Source: Petasospora fabianii
Lineage: Eukaryota; Ascomycota; Saccharomycetes; Phaffomycetales; Wickerhamomycetaceae
NCBI GenBank assembly: GCA_022641835.1
Contig: CP048715.1
Coordinates: 2,356,001-2,420,000 of the forward strand
DNA length: 64,000 nucleotides
Direction of reading: 5' to 3'
A program made the translations under genes and the position numbers. Positions 37,227 to 46,937 of the stretch are shown here, piece by piece (the first letter of the stretch is position 1; the number at the start of each line of letters is the position of its first letter). The notes beneath the pieces were generated by a model. That model saw only the letters and a list, made by a program, of their open reading frames with translations. It was not told the origin of the DNA and searched no databases.

Positions 37227-37583
37227 TGTCGCGCTTTATTTTATCAGCCGCGATCTCGGTGTTCTCGGTAATAAGGGGCCTGGCGCCGAATCGAGCAGGA
37301 CCAAGATAACGTTGATCGTTGTGTGCCTGGCCCATCGGTAGAGCCCCTTATGTCTAGCACTTTCATCCCCTCATGGGGGCGGAAGGTTTCGTCTTAAGCT
37401 CTGACGAGAGAATTTTTGCCTATAGCTCAGATTCACTATTCTTTCACGGGTGCCAACTGACCAGGGCTGATGGGAGCAAAGCCTAGTTTCCAAGCCCCGA
37501 AATCTATACATTTAAAAAGCCCGAATCTCGGAGTCTTGCAACACACACCTCTTATCTAACTATTACCACACAGCAGGGCGAAC
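37227..37583. other. Intergenic region between U6 and the 37.6-kb gene
   Basis: This 357-bp stretch holds the promoter of the next gene. An inverted pair (ATAAGGGGCC near 37271 and a GAGCCCCTTAT near 37341) could form a long-range hairpin of about ten pairs, but the partner lengths are modest and no RNA family was recognised. Confidence 0.4.
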
Positions 37584-39380
37584 ATGATGCGTTCCGGCTA
37601 CACGCTACTGACAGGTAGCTCGGAGGAGCTCTCCCTCGACTCCAAGACAAAGAGACGTAACAGTATTGTCCTACTCTCAGCAGGTATCACATGTGCTGTA
37701 TTAGCACTTTACACCCTTAATCCCTTCCACAGAGCCCCACACAGTCCCAAGCCAGCAGAGCTTGATTCTTTCCTTAAACCGATTACTCTCGAGAATGCCT
37801 CTGCAGTTTTCAACACAGTCCAAGGTGCTTTGAGAGCCAAAAATTCACAGATCCAACCTATCGGTGTTGGTTTCATCCCTGCATATATCCCAGAAGGTAC
37901 TCTTCTCTACCACGGAAATGGCGATGGCGAGGTCCCAGACGGACCTGAGTGGATTGCTATGGACCACGAGTTCAGCTACAACTTCATCGGCGATAGAGCG
38001 AATCCGAAAGGAAACAGAACAGATGACAGACACGGCCCACCAGGCGGACACAAAGGTCCAGAAGATGGTCATGGAGGCGGTAAGAATAGCTCCCGTGGTG
38101 GAAAATGGGGAAAAGGTAATCCTTTGAACCCTTCAAATGACCACACAACACTATTTACATTTCAGGTGACAAAACCGCTGACACGTATGATCTTGTTTGA
38201 TGGTTCTTCCGCTGCAAAGACAGATACAGGTGAGATGGACCAACAGGGTATCTTGGCCCGTATGGACCCTGAAGGCAGTGTTAACGAGAGAACAGCTGCT
38301 GACAAGATTTGCAGTTGGGGTAAGAAGTTTGGTCTTGACGGTTACATTCGTATTGAAAATGGCTTCGAGGGTGTCATTTGTGGTTTCAAGGACAAACTTG
38401 CTGTTGTGAGTAATCTTAAGATTGAGTGGTCTAATGATACACTTGGTCTCCCACTGGAGTTCGAAGGTGCCAAGGGTGATGATTATGGTAATTTGACCAG
38501 CCAGATCAAAGCCATGGCATCTTACGATTGGACAAAACAAGGTAACATTCATGACAAGAGAGAAGGGAGAATCCAGCTTGACTTCAGAGGCTTCCAGACT
38601 CCAGTTAACAAGACCTATGTCTCCCCAGACACGTATCTAAGACGTATCCTAAATATCTCCGACGATGTCAAGGAAGAGATTATCACAGGCTTGGAAACAT
38701 TCTTGATAAAGGGATCTAATCCCTCTGCTGGTACTGACTGGCAATTGATGACAACTGAGATTGTCGACAAGTTTGCTCCTTTACTCCAGATGCTTAACAG
38801 ATCAGTGTCCACATTCTCAGAAGATGAGAGTTCTCTCTTGAACACTGCTAAGAACTTGACGGTTTTCAGCAACAATTTTGTCCGTCGTTTCATGAATCAC
38901 GAGTATGCCAACGATTCTGAGGCCCAGTTGCTGCACGCAAAGGCTGATGCTGTTAACGAATATGTTCATTTTTTGCAAGAGCCACAATCAGAGTCTGAAA
39001 TCCTCATTTATTCTTCCCTTTATACCGTTACTTCGTCTATTGTTGACGTCATGTTTAGTTCCTTCCTTGCGGGCCGTGATATGCTGCAGACTCATTATCT
39101 TAAAGAAGCTCCACTTGCAGGACACATTGACCAGCTCAAGGCACTCAAGGCCCAGATTTCAAGGGTGATTTCTACCATCCAATGGGAGTCCACATTTTAC
39201 CGCTGTGATCGTGTCTGTGACTGGGATGAAATCTGCTATACACCATCCTGGGGTCCTTCTCCACTTGGATGGGGTGGAAACTGGGGTACTCACGAGGAGA
39301 ATGGAAGAAACAGGATCGACAATCCACTGCAGTGCATCAGCTACAGAACAATTCTTAATGAGCGTCGCCGAGACCACTAA
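37584..39380 (+). CDS. Uncharacterised fungal type II membrane protein, predicted N-glycosylated
   Basis: I do not recognise a characterised homologue for this 598-residue protein, though the GTLLYHGNGD and PEWIAMDHEFSY blocks recall a family of unknown function found widely in ascomycetes. A single membrane segment at about residues 28-46 follows a short basic cytosolic N-terminus, so the rest should face the ER/Golgi lumen or cell exterior. At least nine N-X-S/T sequons lie on that side. A Gly-, His- and Asp-rich segment at about residues 135-180 is low in complexity. The C-terminus has several Cys (CDRVCDWDEICY) and a Trp/Gly-rich WGPSPLGWGGNWG run, suggesting a disulphide-linked end. Function is unknown. 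Confidence 0.85.
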   Translation: MMRSGYTLLTGSSEELSLDSKTKRRNSIVLLSAGITCAVLALYTLNPFHRAPHSPKPAELDSFLKPITLENASAVFNTVQGALRAKNSQIQPIGVGFIPAYIPEGTLLYHGNGDGEVPDGPEWIAMDHEFSYNFIGDRANPKGNRTDDRHGPPGGHKGPEDGHGGGKNSSRGGKWGKGNPLNPSNDHTTLFTFQVTKPLTRMILFDGSSAAKTDTGEMDQQGILARMDPEGSVNERTAADKICSWGKKFGLDGYIRIENGFEGVICGFKDKLAVVSNLKIEWSNDTLGLPLEFEGAKGDDYGNLTSQIKAMASYDWTKQGNIHDKREGRIQLDFRGFQTPVNKTYVSPDTYLRRILNISDDVKEEIITGLETFLIKGSNPSAGTDWQLMTTEIVDKFAPLLQMLNRSVSTFSEDESSLLNTAKNLTVFSNNFVRRFMNHEYANDSEAQLLHAKADAVNEYVHFLQEPQSESEILIYSSLYTVTSSIVDVMFSSFLAGRDMLQTHYLKEAPLAGHIDQLKALKAQISRVISTIQWESTFYRCDRVCDWDEICYTPSWGPSPLGWGGNWGTHEENGRNRIDNPLQCISYRTILNERRRDH

Positions 39381-39589
39381 TACTTGCATTACACTCATTA
39401 CCAATAGCTAATGATCATATTATTTACTACCTGAATTATTAAAGCACTGATCATGTAGTGGACTTGCACGTCGATCAGCCTCAGGGATTAGCTGCCTACA
39501 ACGTCGGTACTTTTTATGCAATGAAATCATGATGTGCGTATGAATAAAACAAACGAAATGCAGGCGTTATAACGCTAGGGACGTGCAGC

Positions 39590-41389
39590 TTAATCCTCAT
39601 CGACCATCTCCAACTCCAAGGCATCTTTCTTACCTCTCTCAACATCCAGCATGGCAAAGACTGGAAGTGCCAATAGTAACAATGCAAACAGGAAGTAGAA
39701 GCAATAACGGATATTGTGCGTCTTATCCGTAATCAGAGCTGTGATAGTTGGTCCCAGAATACTACTTCCCTTATCTGTAACACTGAACAACGAGAAGAAA
39801 GTGGACTCCTTACCCTTTGGAATCAATAAACTGAACAGCGATCTCGCCACAGTGGCAAGAGCACCCATGCTGAAGCCATACCAGATGGCAAGAATATACA
39901 TCTCAGCCTCGTGTTTGAGACCGATCATGTTGAAATAAAAGCCAAGCATTCCGTAGAGTGGGATTACGGCAGCCCACACGATGACACTGATTAGCGATGC
40001 TTTTGGCGTCACATTGAAGTAGCGTTGGATGTGTGGGATGATGATGGATCCAAAAATTGCACAGCAGACAGTGAGAATACCAACGATGACTAGTTTTGGT
40101 GTCGACATCTGGAGTTCAGAGCGGGCGAACAACACAGCGGCAGAGTTGATGGTGGTCACACTATCAGAAACGATGAACCACCCAGCGAGATAGATCAACA
40201 CATCCTTGAGTGCTGATGCATGTTTCATAGAGACGAGTAGAGTGTGCCATCCATACTTGATATATTGCCATAGCAGGTTTTCGTCTGGGGTAACATGAAG
40301 TGGTGGACCCGGACGTGGCTTGAGGAGGAAGAACAATGGGATCTGGAAAACGAGCCACCATACCCCAACAGTGAAGATAGCATACTGAATGGACTGAGTA
40401 GTAGATCCAGTCTTGATTACGATGAACATTGTGAATACCTGGACCAGGAGTGCAGAGATGTAGCCACAAGCGGCCCCGAATCCTGAAATCTTGGTGATGA
40501 CATTGCCCTTGATGTGCAGCTCATCCTGGGAGGCCTCACGAACCTCTCTGGTGTTTGCAACAAGGATAGGAAGAAATGCGTTTCCGCACACGTTAACGGC
40601 ACCGAAACAAGCGTTTGCAATGATGGCAAGGATGGATGCGATGTAGTATCTCTTGCTTGTTATACTCAAGTATAAGATCGTGGCAAGGGCACCCACGACA
40701 CCAAATGCAATGAGAAGTTGCTTTCTGTAATGACCTCTATCAGCAGCTCCACTCATGGAAATGACAACCAGAGTCTGAATAAGCACAGAGAAGGAAAATG
40801 TGTAAAGGGCGTATGATGATGTGTCAATGTATCTCCCGAGGACATAGACCACACACTTGATTGGGTCTTGCTTAGTCGTTTCTTGGAAGGAGCGGAAAAA
40901 GAGTTGTGGGTCTGTCATATTGGTATTTGGATCTGGGGGTGGCAGAATTGGTGGAATAACAGGCGGTGTCAAAACGCATGGTTGGGTATGATCATCAAGT
41001 CTGACACCGTTCTCACGGGCATATTGCTCGAGTAGGAGAGGCACATATGTGGACACAGCGCAGACGATAAAAGGCTCAGCTGCCCATCCGTAGAGACACC
41101 AGCCGATTATTTCTTTGAAAGATGTGAGAGAATCTTCTTCGGGCCGTGATTGTGAGCCTTGGTGTTCATCCGTATGGAGAAGAGTTTCCACGTGCTCGTT
41201 ATCTGGTTGCTCAAGACGTATTGGATTGGAGGGAAGAAGGGACCGGATGAAGTCCATTGCTTTCCTATGAAGCTGTATTATTTGTGACAAAGACCTCTTG
41301 AGGGTTGATAATCTGAGTCGAGGCGTTGGGTTCAATTCCGAGCCGAGAAGTAGGAGAGGTGGGGGACCATCCTGTGTAAGCTTACCCAT
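39590..41389 (-). CDS. ATG22: Vacuolar amino-acid effluxer Atg22
   Basis: Atg22 exports amino acids released by autophagic breakdown from the vacuole to the cytosol. The 599-residue protein has the MFS-like fold with about 12 membrane segments. The diagnostic start of the domain is GWCLYGWAAEPFIVCAVSTYVPLLLEQYA, with a long loop carrying PPP and cysteine-containing sequence before segment 2, as in yeast Atg22. GNAFLPILVAN and the later FLLKPRPGPPL are also typical. ATG 41389 gives about 43 residues more than the next ATG at 41260 (MDFIRSLLP); either may be used. ATG22 and GLK1 are near neighbours in S. cerevisiae too. Confidence 0.93.
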   Translation of the reverse strand: MGKLTQDGPPPLLLLGSELNPTPRLRLSTLKRSLSQIIQLHRKAMDFIRSLLPSNPIRLEQPDNEHVETLLHTDEHQGSQSRPEEDSLTSFKEIIGWCLYGWAAEPFIVCAVSTYVPLLLEQYARENGVRLDDHTQPCVLTPPVIPPILPPPDPNTNMTDPQLFFRSFQETTKQDPIKCVVYVLGRYIDTSSYALYTFSFSVLIQTLVVISMSGAADRGHYRKQLLIAFGVVGALATILYLSITSKRYYIASILAIIANACFGAVNVCGNAFLPILVANTREVREASQDELHIKGNVITKISGFGAACGYISALLVQVFTMFIVIKTGSTTQSIQYAIFTVGVWWLVFQIPLFFLLKPRPGPPLHVTPDENLLWQYIKYGWHTLLVSMKHASALKDVLIYLAGWFIVSDSVTTINSAAVLFARSELQMSTPKLVIVGILTVCCAIFGSIIIPHIQRYFNVTPKASLISVIVWAAVIPLYGMLGFYFNMIGLKHEAEMYILAIWYGFSMGALATVARSLFSLLIPKGKESTFFSLFSVTDKGSSILGPTITALITDKTHNIRYCFYFLFALLLLALPVFAMLDVERGKKDALELEMVDED

Positions 41390-42952
41390 AGCTAGTTCGT
41401 GTTAATAACCGAGGGTAGACATCACGTGCACAAAATCTTCATGGTCGGAAATTGATGCTGTCACAACTCCTATGTGGGTGGGTTATCTCTTCTCTTTTGA
41501 ATACATTGTCCTTTAAGTATTATGGACTCCCGTGAAAAATGGCAACAGGAGGTGATATTTTGGTGTTAATTGTCGATTGATATTTTTGGATCATTCGCTT
41601 GATTGTAGTAGGGTAATCATGGCTGACTGATCGTCATGTCAAGGTTGCAGCTGTTGGTTTGGCCCAGCTATTCCGCTTGGCATAGCATGGGGTCCCATCT
41701 TTCACTTCATGGTGGAATTTTTCACATTGAAGATACATTATCATTGCATTCGCTAGAGACACTATAGGGCCAGTCCGTCTCCTAGACTATGAAATGATGA
41801 CCGCTTCCTTAAAAGACTTTATTGTGTACACACACTCACGGCATTGAATCTATGACATCGTCAAGCGGCTATGCTGCCAATCGAACGGGCATGATCCATC
41901 TCCTACTCTGGTGCCTATTGTTGCAGTTAGTCCGTGCTACAATACGGCGTCTCCGCCCGGCTCTTGTCGTCGGTATGTGTTGCACACTTATCATCGTTCA
42001 TCGTTCTGACGTATGCCGTGATATAGAAGTCACCTGTTGAGGTACATGCTCCTGGACACTTGTGACAGTCGGATCACTGCTCAAATACACAGAGAGAGGG
42101 CATTACAGTCACTAATGCAAAGAGTAAATTAGACTTCCGGCTATCTGTAGTAGTCTCTCTATCTGTTGCGCGCATATCATCTCTATCCTTCCTCCTTGCC
42201 AGGACTAAGGACCGATGTTGAGTAGATTAACACGAAAGCAGCGGAGAGCAGCAGAGAGAGGCTTTTGCAGTTGAGAGCTGTAATAGTGCCACGCGATGAG
42301 GGTCACCGGGTGGTAGCCCTCAGGGTAACGCCACAGGTTTGAGAGGGTTGACCAGCGGCTGGCTCCCCCATCAAACATCACCAGATGCTTAAGTAGTCTC
42401 GTATGCGGCCCCATGGGGTGCCCTGGCTGAGGGTCTAGTCTCTCTCTCCGCAATGACGTGCCAACCTTTGGCGTGGAAAGTGGGGTTTTTCCGCAAAGCT
42501 CGCTGCACGCGTGCGGAGTTTTTCCGAAGACTTGGGACTCGCGGGTCTGGAGATGGGATATAACGGGCCGAGCACTAAGGATCAGCTTGCCCTCTATTCT
42601 CTCAGGAGAAGTCAAAGAGTGCTATAGGTGCACCGATTCAACGGAGACAGACAGAAAAATATACCTAAAGAGATAGAGGTCTTATACTGGAATGCGGGGT
42701 AAAAGGGCTCACCTAGATTGTGAGAGCTTAAGACGATTTCTGGCAGCCTCCAGACCCCTTTCTGCACGTTACGTAAGTGTCTGGCTCCGCCCAGACCCGC
42801 AAAGGAGTGACCACCCAACGTCGAGCCGTGAGCTTTTTCATTGTTTATAAAGTTCCCTGATTCTCCCCTAGTCTTTCACTACTGTTACCATAGAACACCC
42901 ACCTTTTACTTCATACCTTAACTACCTGTACTACTATTACCACACTTTCATA
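41390..42952. other. Divergent intergenic region between ATG22 and GLK1
   Basis: This is the longest gap (1.56 kb). The left half is AT-rich and carries an ATCACGTG octamer at 41421-41428, close to ATG22. The right half (about 42200-42850) is GC-richer and contains the motifs listed for the GLK1 promoter, two CCCCT stress-type elements (42755-42759, 42865-42869) and a TATAAA at 42846-42851. Frames at 41822-42040 and 42205-42615 have no recognisable product. I looked for known RNA genes in the GC-rich part and recognised none. Confidence 0.55.
42487..42526 (-). promoter_or_regulatory. Two CGGAAAA (Rgt1-like) sites around a GCACGCGTGC palindrome, GLK1 promoter
   Basis: On the minus strand CGGAAAA occurs at 42487-42493 and at 42520-42526, both matching the Rgt1 consensus CGGANNA. 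Between them is the perfect palindrome GCACGCGTGC (42505-42514). The cluster lies about 430-470 bp before the GLK1 start. Rgt1 represses glucose-induced genes in S. cerevisiae and is controlled through Grr1. Binding here is inferred from sequence alone, and zinc-cluster factors other than Rgt1 could use such CGG half-sites. Confidence 0.4.
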
Positions 42953-44395
42953 ATGTCTTCTCTTGAGAAAGCTGTCGACGCCATCGTCGAAGAGTTCACC
43001 GTCGATGAGCAGAAGCTCAAAGAGCTCACTGATTACTTCCAGGAGCAGATGGAGCTCGGGCTCGCTGCGCAGTCCGAGGAGACCTCCATGGGTCTTCCAA
43101 TGATTCCAACTTATGTCAACAAGGTACCTTCCGGTTCCGAGAGGGGTACCTACCTTGCTGCTGACCTCGGTGGTACCAACTTCCGTGTCTGTTCCGTTGA
43201 GCTCTCTGGTGGTTCCACCTTCAAGCTAAAACAGTACAAGAAGAGAATCCCAGAGGACTATCTCGAGGTTGAGACTTCCCATGAGCTCTTTGCCTACCTT
43301 GCCAACAAGGTTGCCAAGTTCCTCGAGCTCAATCCAGAGGTTAGGGACAAGGAGGAGTGCGACGCTGATTCTCGTATCAAGATGGGATTCACCTTCTCTT
43401 ACCCTGTCAACCAGACTTCTCTGGGCTCTGGTACTTTGATCAGATGGACTAAGGGTTTCAAGATTCACGACACCGTTGGTAAGGACGTTGTTCAGCTTTT
43501 GCAAAAGGAGCTTGATGCAATCAAGTGTCCAGTGCACGTTGTTGCTCTCGCTAATGACACTGTGGGAACATTGCTCTCGCACGCTTATGTCACTGGTGCT
43601 TCTCCAAATGGTAAGCAGGGAGACTCTGTCATTGGTGCTATCTTTGGTACCGGTACCAACGGTTGTTACCTCGAACCATTGGATAACATTAAGAAGCTCG
43701 ATGAGTCGATGCTGAAAGAATTCAAGGCAGCTGGTAACACACACATGATCATCAACACCGAGTGGGGTTCATTTGACAATGAACTTAAGCACTTGCCAAA
43801 CACCATCTATGACAAGAGAATTGACGCTGTCTCTTCTAACCCAGGTTTCCACATGTTTGAGAAGCGTGTTTCTGGTATGTTTATGGGTGAGATTCTTAGA
43901 CAGATTCTCGTTGAGTTGCACGAGAAGAATGTCATTCTTGGACAGTACAAGGGTTATGACAACTTGCCACACAGATTGCGTACTCCTTTCGAGCTTGACT
44001 CTGAGATTTTGTCCCACATTGAGATTGATGACTCTACCGACTTGAAGGAGACAGAATTGTCCTTGAAGCAATCCCTTAGACTTCCAACAACTGTTGATGA
44101 GCGTAAGGCCATTCAAAAGATTGTTCGTGCTATTTCTAGACGTTCTGCATACCTCGCTGCTGTTCCACTTGCTGCCATCTTGATCAGAACTAACGCCCTT
44201 GAAGGTTACCACAAGGAGGTTGAGATTGGTGTTGATGGATCCGTTGTTGAATTCTACCCAGGTTTCAGATCAATGATTAGACATGCCTTGGCCTTGTCCC
44301 CATTGGGACCAGATGGTGAGAGAAAGGTTCACATTCAGATTGCTAAGGATGGCTCCGGTGTCGGTGCTGCTCTTTGTGCTTCCACCACTGATTGA
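42953..44395 (+). CDS. GLK1: Glucokinase
   Basis: Glucokinase phosphorylates glucose to glucose-6-phosphate with ATP in the cytosol. The 480-residue protein has the ATP-site motif LAADLGGTNFR (about residues 68-78), the sugar-binding hexokinase signature FTFSYPVNQTSLGSGTLIRWTKGF, the catalytic Asp in LANDTVGT and GTGTNGCY. It is nearer to Glk1 than to Hxk1 or Hxk2: the shared blocks THMIINTEWGSFDNELKHLP, FHMFEKRVSGMFMGE and SHIEIDDST follow Glk1, while the N-terminal decapeptide region of Hxk2 used in nuclear glucose repression is absent. Location near ATG22 and GID7 also matches GLK1 (YCL040W). The Leu of TSLGSG is encoded by CTG (43421-43423). Confidence 0.94.
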   Translation: MSSLEKAVDAIVEEFTVDEQKLKELTDYFQEQMELGLAAQSEETSMGLPMIPTYVNKVPSGSERGTYLAADLGGTNFRVCSVELSGGSTFKLKQYKKRIPEDYLEVETSHELFAYLANKVAKFLELNPEVRDKEECDADSRIKMGFTFSYPVNQTSLGSGTLIRWTKGFKIHDTVGKDVVQLLQKELDAIKCPVHVVALANDTVGTLLSHAYVTGASPNGKQGDSVIGAIFGTGTNGCYLEPLDNIKKLDESMLKEFKAAGNTHMIINTEWGSFDNELKHLPNTIYDKRIDAVSSNPGFHMFEKRVSGMFMGEILRQILVELHEKNVILGQYKGYDNLPHRLRTPFELDSEILSHIEIDDSTDLKETELSLKQSLRLPTTVDERKAIQKIVRAISRRSAYLAAVPLAAILIRTNALEGYHKEVEIGVDGSVVEFYPGFRSMIRHALALSPLGPDGERKVHIQIAKDGSGVGAALCASTTD

Positions 44396-44606
44396 TTTTT
44401 AATTCTCTGATGGATAGAACGATTATTCTTGATGATAAATCTACTTCTCTTGTACAGCGTAATGTTTGAATGCTTCATGTGATTAAATCTGTTTTTAGTT
44501 ATACTGTTGTAGCTTAATGGGATGGAGTCTAAATTTGAAAACAACCTTGATCTATCATTGCATTACCAGAAAACAAAAAAAAAAAAAAAAACGTATTGTA
44601 AATTGC

Positions 44607-45944
44607 TCACTTCTTGTCAGCCTTCTTTTTGTCCTCCTTTGGTTTTGGAGCCACAAGTCTCTCCTTCTGACCGCCAACTAGCTTGTGTGGTTTCATGAAG
44701 CTATCAATAACCTTCTGATCAACTTCAGCTCTTCTCTTTTGGAATTCAACGACGTACTTTGTAATCTCATCGATGGCCAACTTCTTCATCTCACCAGAGA
44801 GGAGTTCACCCTTTCTGTACTGCTCTGCGATTTCTTTCAACTTGTCCTCATCTTCGAGGAAGAAAGAGAGGTATTGGAAGGCAACGTCAACCTCTGGATT
44901 ACCACCAAGACGTCTATGTTCCTCCACGGAGACCTGACCACCTGAGAAGGCATACTTGTTAATCTTCTTGGCGATTTGCTTTGGAGTGTCATCGAGGAAA
45001 ATGGCACTTGAGTCATCTGAAGCGGACATCTTTGTAGATGGACCTTGAAGGGCCGGGAAGAAACGAGAGTGGATCAATGCCGGTTTGGAGAATTTGAGCT
45101 TATCAGCGACATCACGACACACTCTGAAATATGGGTCCTGATCAATGGCACATGGGATAAGACATGGTGTCTTTGGAGACATACCGAGCACGTCTGGGAA
45201 GGACGATGGGAATGCAGTGGCGATTTGAATGGATGCGAAATGCACTTTACCGATACAGTCAGAGTCTTGGAATCCAAAGACGGCCTTTGCAGTAGAAGTT
45301 GTAATTTGTCTTGATGTACGAACAACATTTTCGTAAAAGGCACCACCCATGTAGTCGAGATCCGAGAAGATGAAGGTGTTTTCTGGGTTGAAACCAACAG
45401 AGATGATATCCTTTGCGTTTTCAGAGGCAAATTTACGCACATCAGCAATGGTGAGCTTTGGCTTAAAGAGGAATTTTTCATCATCAGTCATTTCGATAAC
45501 GAGAGGCACGTCAAACACGTCTTGCAACCATTTGGTGAAAATAAATGGCACCAAATGACCCAAATGCATACATCCTGAAGATGGACCACGTCCTGTGTAA
45601 AGGAAGAAAGGTTTACCTTGTTCGTAAAGATCGAGAATCTTGTTAAAATCTCTCTCTGAGAAGAAGTAACCCTTAGTGAGGAAATGGTGTGGTTCCTGAC
45701 CTGTGACTGCCCTGAATCTAGTGAGAGTCTCCTCTGTGATGGCACGGGTACCAAATTGCTTGATAAGCTTATCGTAGTCGATTGCCTGGGCCTGGCCGTC
45801 CACGACGGCACCTTCAACTTCCCATGGAGTCACAACCTGTTCGGCGGCATCTGCAGAGGTGGTCTGAGCAGCGGTGGTAACTGGAGCGGCAGCCGGGGAT
45901 TCCACTGTAAGATCAGCGGTCTTCTGTGTGAGTTCTTCAGACAT
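44607..45944 (-). CDS. WRS1: Cytosolic tryptophanyl-tRNA synthetase
   Basis: This class I synthetase charges tRNA-Trp in the cytosol. The 445-residue protein has the ATP-binding HIGH-type motif in YTGRGPSSGCMHLGHLVPF and the KMSAS motif in TKMSASDDSSAIFLDD. Also conserved are VIEMTDDEKFLF and the PCAIDQDPYFRVCRD region. The first 60 residues are Ala-, Thr- and Val-rich without an evident mitochondrial signal. The last 15 are Lys-rich. It faces GLK1 tail to tail; a run of about 18 A bases at 44575-44592 separates them. Confidence 0.96.
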   Translation of the reverse strand: MSEELTQKTADLTVESPAAAPVTTAAQTTSADAAEQVVTPWEVEGAVVDGQAQAIDYDKLIKQFGTRAITEETLTRFRAVTGQEPHHFLTKGYFFSERDFNKILDLYEQGKPFFLYTGRGPSSGCMHLGHLVPFIFTKWLQDVFDVPLVIEMTDDEKFLFKPKLTIADVRKFASENAKDIISVGFNPENTFIFSDLDYMGGAFYENVVRTSRQITTSTAKAVFGFQDSDCIGKVHFASIQIATAFPSSFPDVLGMSPKTPCLIPCAIDQDPYFRVCRDVADKLKFSKPALIHSRFFPALQGPSTKMSASDDSSAIFLDDTPKQIAKKINKYAFSGGQVSVEEHRRLGGNPEVDVAFQYLSFFLEDEDKLKEIAEQYRKGELLSGEMKKLAIDEITKYVVEFQKRRAEVDQKVIDSFMKPHKLVGGQKERLVAPKPKEDKKKADKK

Positions 45945-46265
45945 TGTTGTGGGGATGGGTATGTCTTTTGAAATGGAGGGAGTTGGGGGAGAAGGTAAGT
46001 GTTTGATGAGGTTGATGAGGCTCCCTGTCTCAACGTCGGTTTTTTTTCCTCTCTGCGCGACCGGCTCACTAACGATCGGCTTTGATTGAGGATGCGGGCG
46101 TATGGGGAAGTGTGGAGGAGTGTGAGGGCTGTCTAGGTCTTTTATAGTTGATTAGGTGACTTACGAATGAAAAGTTTTGAGGGGGAGATATGCAAATATT
46201 AAATACATTGTTTGCTTTTTCTTATCTGTTCTGTATCTTTTCAATTGGTTGGCCCACTAGTGGAC
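45945..46265. other. Intergenic region between RIB3 and WRS1
   Basis: This 321-bp gap lies downstream of RIB3 and upstream of WRS1, which are transcribed in the same (minus) direction. It should hold the WRS1 promoter. No motif beyond a T-run near 46040 was recognised. Confidence 0.5.
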
Positions 46266-46937
46266 TTAAAGTGACTCAGAGTACTCAACCAACTGTTCGA
46301 TAGTGATAATTTTGATACCGTGCTTCTGTGCAAATGACTCACAATCTGGGAGTCTCATCATTAAGCCATCTTCATCCCTCACAAGCTCACTAATACAAGC
46401 GGCAGGTTGAAGTCCCGCCAGTTTTGCCAATTGGACACCAGCTTCAGTGTGACCACGACGCACTTTCAATAGTCCATCTTTGGCTCTGAGGGGGCAAATG
46501 TGGCCAGGTCTTGTAAAGTCTGTAGCGACACTCGTGGAGCTTCCGAGAAGACGCACTGTGAGAGATCTATCCTGGGCGCTGATACCCGTTGTTCCCGCAG
46601 CGGCGTCGACGGTAACTGTGTATGCTGTACTATGCTTATCCTCGTTGTTTACACACATTGGCGGGAGGTTAAGCTCGTCGGCACGAGATTCTTCAAGGGG
46701 AACACAGATGAATCCCGACGAGTGACGCACTAGGAAAGCCATGGCTTGTGTTGTTGTGAGTTCTGCGGCGATGATGAGGTCTCCTTCATTCTCGCGTGAT
46801 TCGTCATCCATAACGATGAGGAACTCGCCTCTTTCTGCACGGGGTGAGTGTTAGCTGCTGGAGTCAAATAAAATAGTCTATGACACAAAGGGTAACATAC
46901 TGAATGCCTCGATGGCTTCTGGAATAGGTGTGAACAT
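46266..46937 (-). CDS. RIB3: 3,4-dihydroxy-2-butanone-4-phosphate synthase, one intron
   Basis: Rib3 converts ribulose-5-phosphate to dihydroxybutanone phosphate and formate in riboflavin synthesis. In transcript order exon 1 is 46937-46901 (37 nt), the 66-bp intron is 46900-46835 and exon 2 is 46834-46266. The intron has a GTATGT donor, an AGCTAAC branch-like site and CAG acceptor. Splicing gives MFTPIPEAIEAFKRGEFLIV, matching MFTPIDQAIEAFK of S. cerevisiae Rib3. The product has 201 residues. The active-site loop VMDDESRENEGDLI and the HSSGFICVPL and RRGHTEAGVQLAKLAG segments are intact. Confidence 0.96.

Noticed and set aside
41822-42040. Small frame in the ATG22-GLK1 gap
   Set aside because: It has a non-ATG start and no recognisable feature; such frames are expected by chance in a 1.5-kb gap.
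42205-42640. GC-rich stretch before GLK1 as a possible structured RNA
   Set aside because: No match to RNase P, RNase MRP, SRP, U1-U5 or telomerase RNA landmarks by eye; a covariance-model search would be needed to reopen it.
42953-44395. First read as hexokinase HXK2
   Set aside because: Block-by-block comparison (IINTEWGSFDNELKHLP, SHIEIDDST, N-terminus) follows Glk1, and ATG22 and GID7 are near, as at the GLK1 locus.
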